Of a stretch of 64,000 bases of DNA, positions 63,070 through 64,000 are shown piece after piece; position 1 is the stretch's first letter, and every line of letters starts with the position of its first letter. Below the pieces are notes generated by a model. It was not told the DNA's origin. It saw only the letters and a program-made list of their open reading frames with translations, and ran no database searches. Origin of the DNA: UBA6168 sp964423205. GTDB taxonomy: Bacteria; Bacteroidota; Bacteroidia; Chitinophagales; Saprospiraceae. The DNA is taken from the NCBI GenBank assembly GCA_964423205.1, contig CAYRDX010000004.1, positions 1-64,000 of the forward strand. Reading direction: 5' to 3'. The position numbers and the translations under genes are program-made.

Positions 63070-64000
63070 TCAGTTTATAGTTTCCATTAAAGCAGAAGCC
63101 TTTTCTGAGCCGTGTCCCACGGCCTCTTTAAAATCGGAGAGGTATCCGCTTTCCCCGGCCTTTTGTCTTGCCAAGCCTCTGTAATAATGCTGGTCGGCAA
63201 GCAAAGGTGTATCCAAAATGCTGTCAGTTTCGAACATCTTATTGAACTTCGCGACTGCCTCACTATACTCACCGACCTCCAACAGTGCCCGTCCATAGTT
63301 AAACAGGGCACTCTTCTGCCATTTATAATTAGGGTCGTTTTTACCAAACTTTCGAGCTGTGACCAACTTCAGTTCAAAAATGGCTTTTTGGTACTCGCCC
63401 AATAGCCTGTGACATTCTCCTTTCAACCTACGGGCACTCCAAAAAATGGGTTGATGAGGAATAGACGTAGAAATTGTTTTTTCCAGATCGGCAATAGCTC
63501 CTTTAAAATCTTTCTTGTGTGCTCTTACGTTTGCACGCCCCCAATAAGCATCGGGATTATTTGGATGCAGGTCAATGCTCTTCGAAAAATCATAATGAGC
63601 ATCGTCGAGGTTATGTAATTTGAAATTGACATAAGCTCTCCTTTCATATGCGAGCGCATGACGTTCAAACTTTTCAATCGCGCGGCTGAGGGCTGACATC
63701 GCCTCCTTTTCCATGCCCTTTTCCTTTACCAGCTCCCTGCCGTGAAGAAAAGCCTGGGTGGCGCTCTTGTCGCCCGAAGGCTCTATGGTTCGATGTTCAA
63801 CTAAAGTCCCATCACTTATTATCCAAACCCTGAAATCACCGGCAATGGCAAAGTCGGCAACATAGGCGAGCATGTTGAGTGTGTTTTTCCAGCTTTTCTC
63901 CTGACATTCGGAAATAAACCGTGGGACTTCCATCGAATAGGTGTCTTCGAGGAAGATGTCATCGGCTTTGAGTAAAATGTCGTTTCGGTAAAAATTCTCC
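63070..64000 (-). CDS. TPR-repeat protein (5' end outside window)
   Basis: The frame stays open to base 64000 on the minus strand, so the true start is beyond the window; the ATG at 63933 is internal. The visible 310 residues contain about five TPR units (ALAYERRAYVNFKLHNLDDAHYDFSKSIDLHPNNPDAYWGRA, then SALFNYGRALLEVGEYSEAVAKFNKMFE). The region before the TPRs (DILLKADDIFLEDTYSMEVPRF, then FAIAGDFRVWIISDGTLVEHRT) is not recognised. It is a protein-interaction protein of unknown function. Followed by its own terminator. Confidence 0.75.
   Translation of the reverse strand, partial: ENFYRNDILLKADDIFLEDTYSMEVPRFISECQEKSWKNTLNMLAYVADFAIAGDFRVWIISDGTLVEHRTIEPSGDKSATQAFLHGRELVKEKGMEKEAMSALSRAIEKFERHALAYERRAYVNFKLHNLDDAHYDFSKSIDLHPNNPDAYWGRANVRAHKKDFKGAIADLEKTISTSIPHQPIFWSARRLKGECHRLLGEYQKAIFELKLVTARKFGKNDPNYKWQKSALFNYGRALLEVGEYSEAVAKFNKMFETDSILDTPLLADQHYYRGLARQKAGESGYLSDFKEAVGHGSEKASALMETIN

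Overview
The window looks like a chromosomal segment of a Bacteroidota bacterium, probably of the Cytophagia/Cytophagales type. The evidence is a SusC/SusD pair, several type IX secretion (T9SS) sorting domains with a PorP/SprF-like partner, many lipoproteins and outer-membrane barrels, start codons without clear Shine-Dalgarno sequences, and promoters of the Bacteroidota form TTG-N19-22-TAnnTTTG. It is mostly ordinary core and envelope chromosome. I see no rRNA, tRNA, CRISPR array, prophage or intact insertion sequence.

Layout. 1-6.5 kb: a partial lipoprotein (minus), an EF-G paralogue lacking the catalytic switch II histidine, a 7-TM protein, an intergenic stretch with two orphan terminators (candidate sRNA) and a SWIM zinc-finger protein. 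6.5-14.5 kb: the deletion remnant of an isoaspartyl peptidase gene, an AstE/ASPA-like hydrolase with a TTG start, an ECF sigma factor overlapping a gene for a one-TM plus beta-barrel protein, topoisomerase IV subunit A (parC), tlyA and an AhpD-like protein. 14.7-23 kb: gcvP, a long PurF-like amidotransferase, and a hybrid histidine kinase overlapping a stand-alone HPt protein. 23-28.7 kb: a DUF4143-type ATPase gene broken by a stop codon and preceded by two identical operator-like palindromes, mnmE with a repeat-derived insertion, intergenic tandem repeats, an arginase-family hydrolase, and a MITE-like element. 28.7-38.5 kb: a TolB-like/outer-membrane protein, YitT, an MBL hydrolase, a PIG-L deacetylase, and a K+ channel followed by a soluble TonB-domain protein. 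38.6-44.6 kb: lipoprotein, SusD and SusC genes read on the minus strand. 44.8-50.2 kb: pdxJ, a CPBP protease, a sodium:solute symporter and gyrB. 50.3-64 kb: a T9SS adhesin cluster (tail-fibre-like protein, SprB-repeat protein with a gliding-type C-terminus, and a PorP/SprF-TSP3-OmpA fusion), NUDIX, small secreted proteins, an M4 metalloprotease with a T9SS tail, a class III aminotransferase, a TPR-PD40-OmpA lipoprotein and a partial TPR protein.

How genes work together. The 54.6-50.3 kb cluster pairs a type B T9SS cargo with its likely SprF-like helper. The M4 protease is a second T9SS cargo. The kinase and HPt protein form a phosphorelay whose output regulator is not in the window. The ECF sigma factor and the barrel protein it overlaps probably form one signalling unit. 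gyrB and parC are the two topoisomerase genes present; their partners are elsewhere. The most unusual items are the EF-G paralogue, the sigma/barrel pair, the asparaginase remnant, the doubled palindrome before the broken ATPase, the palindrome-containing insertion in mnmE, the MITE-like element at 28.5 kb and the candidate sRNA at 4.7 kb.
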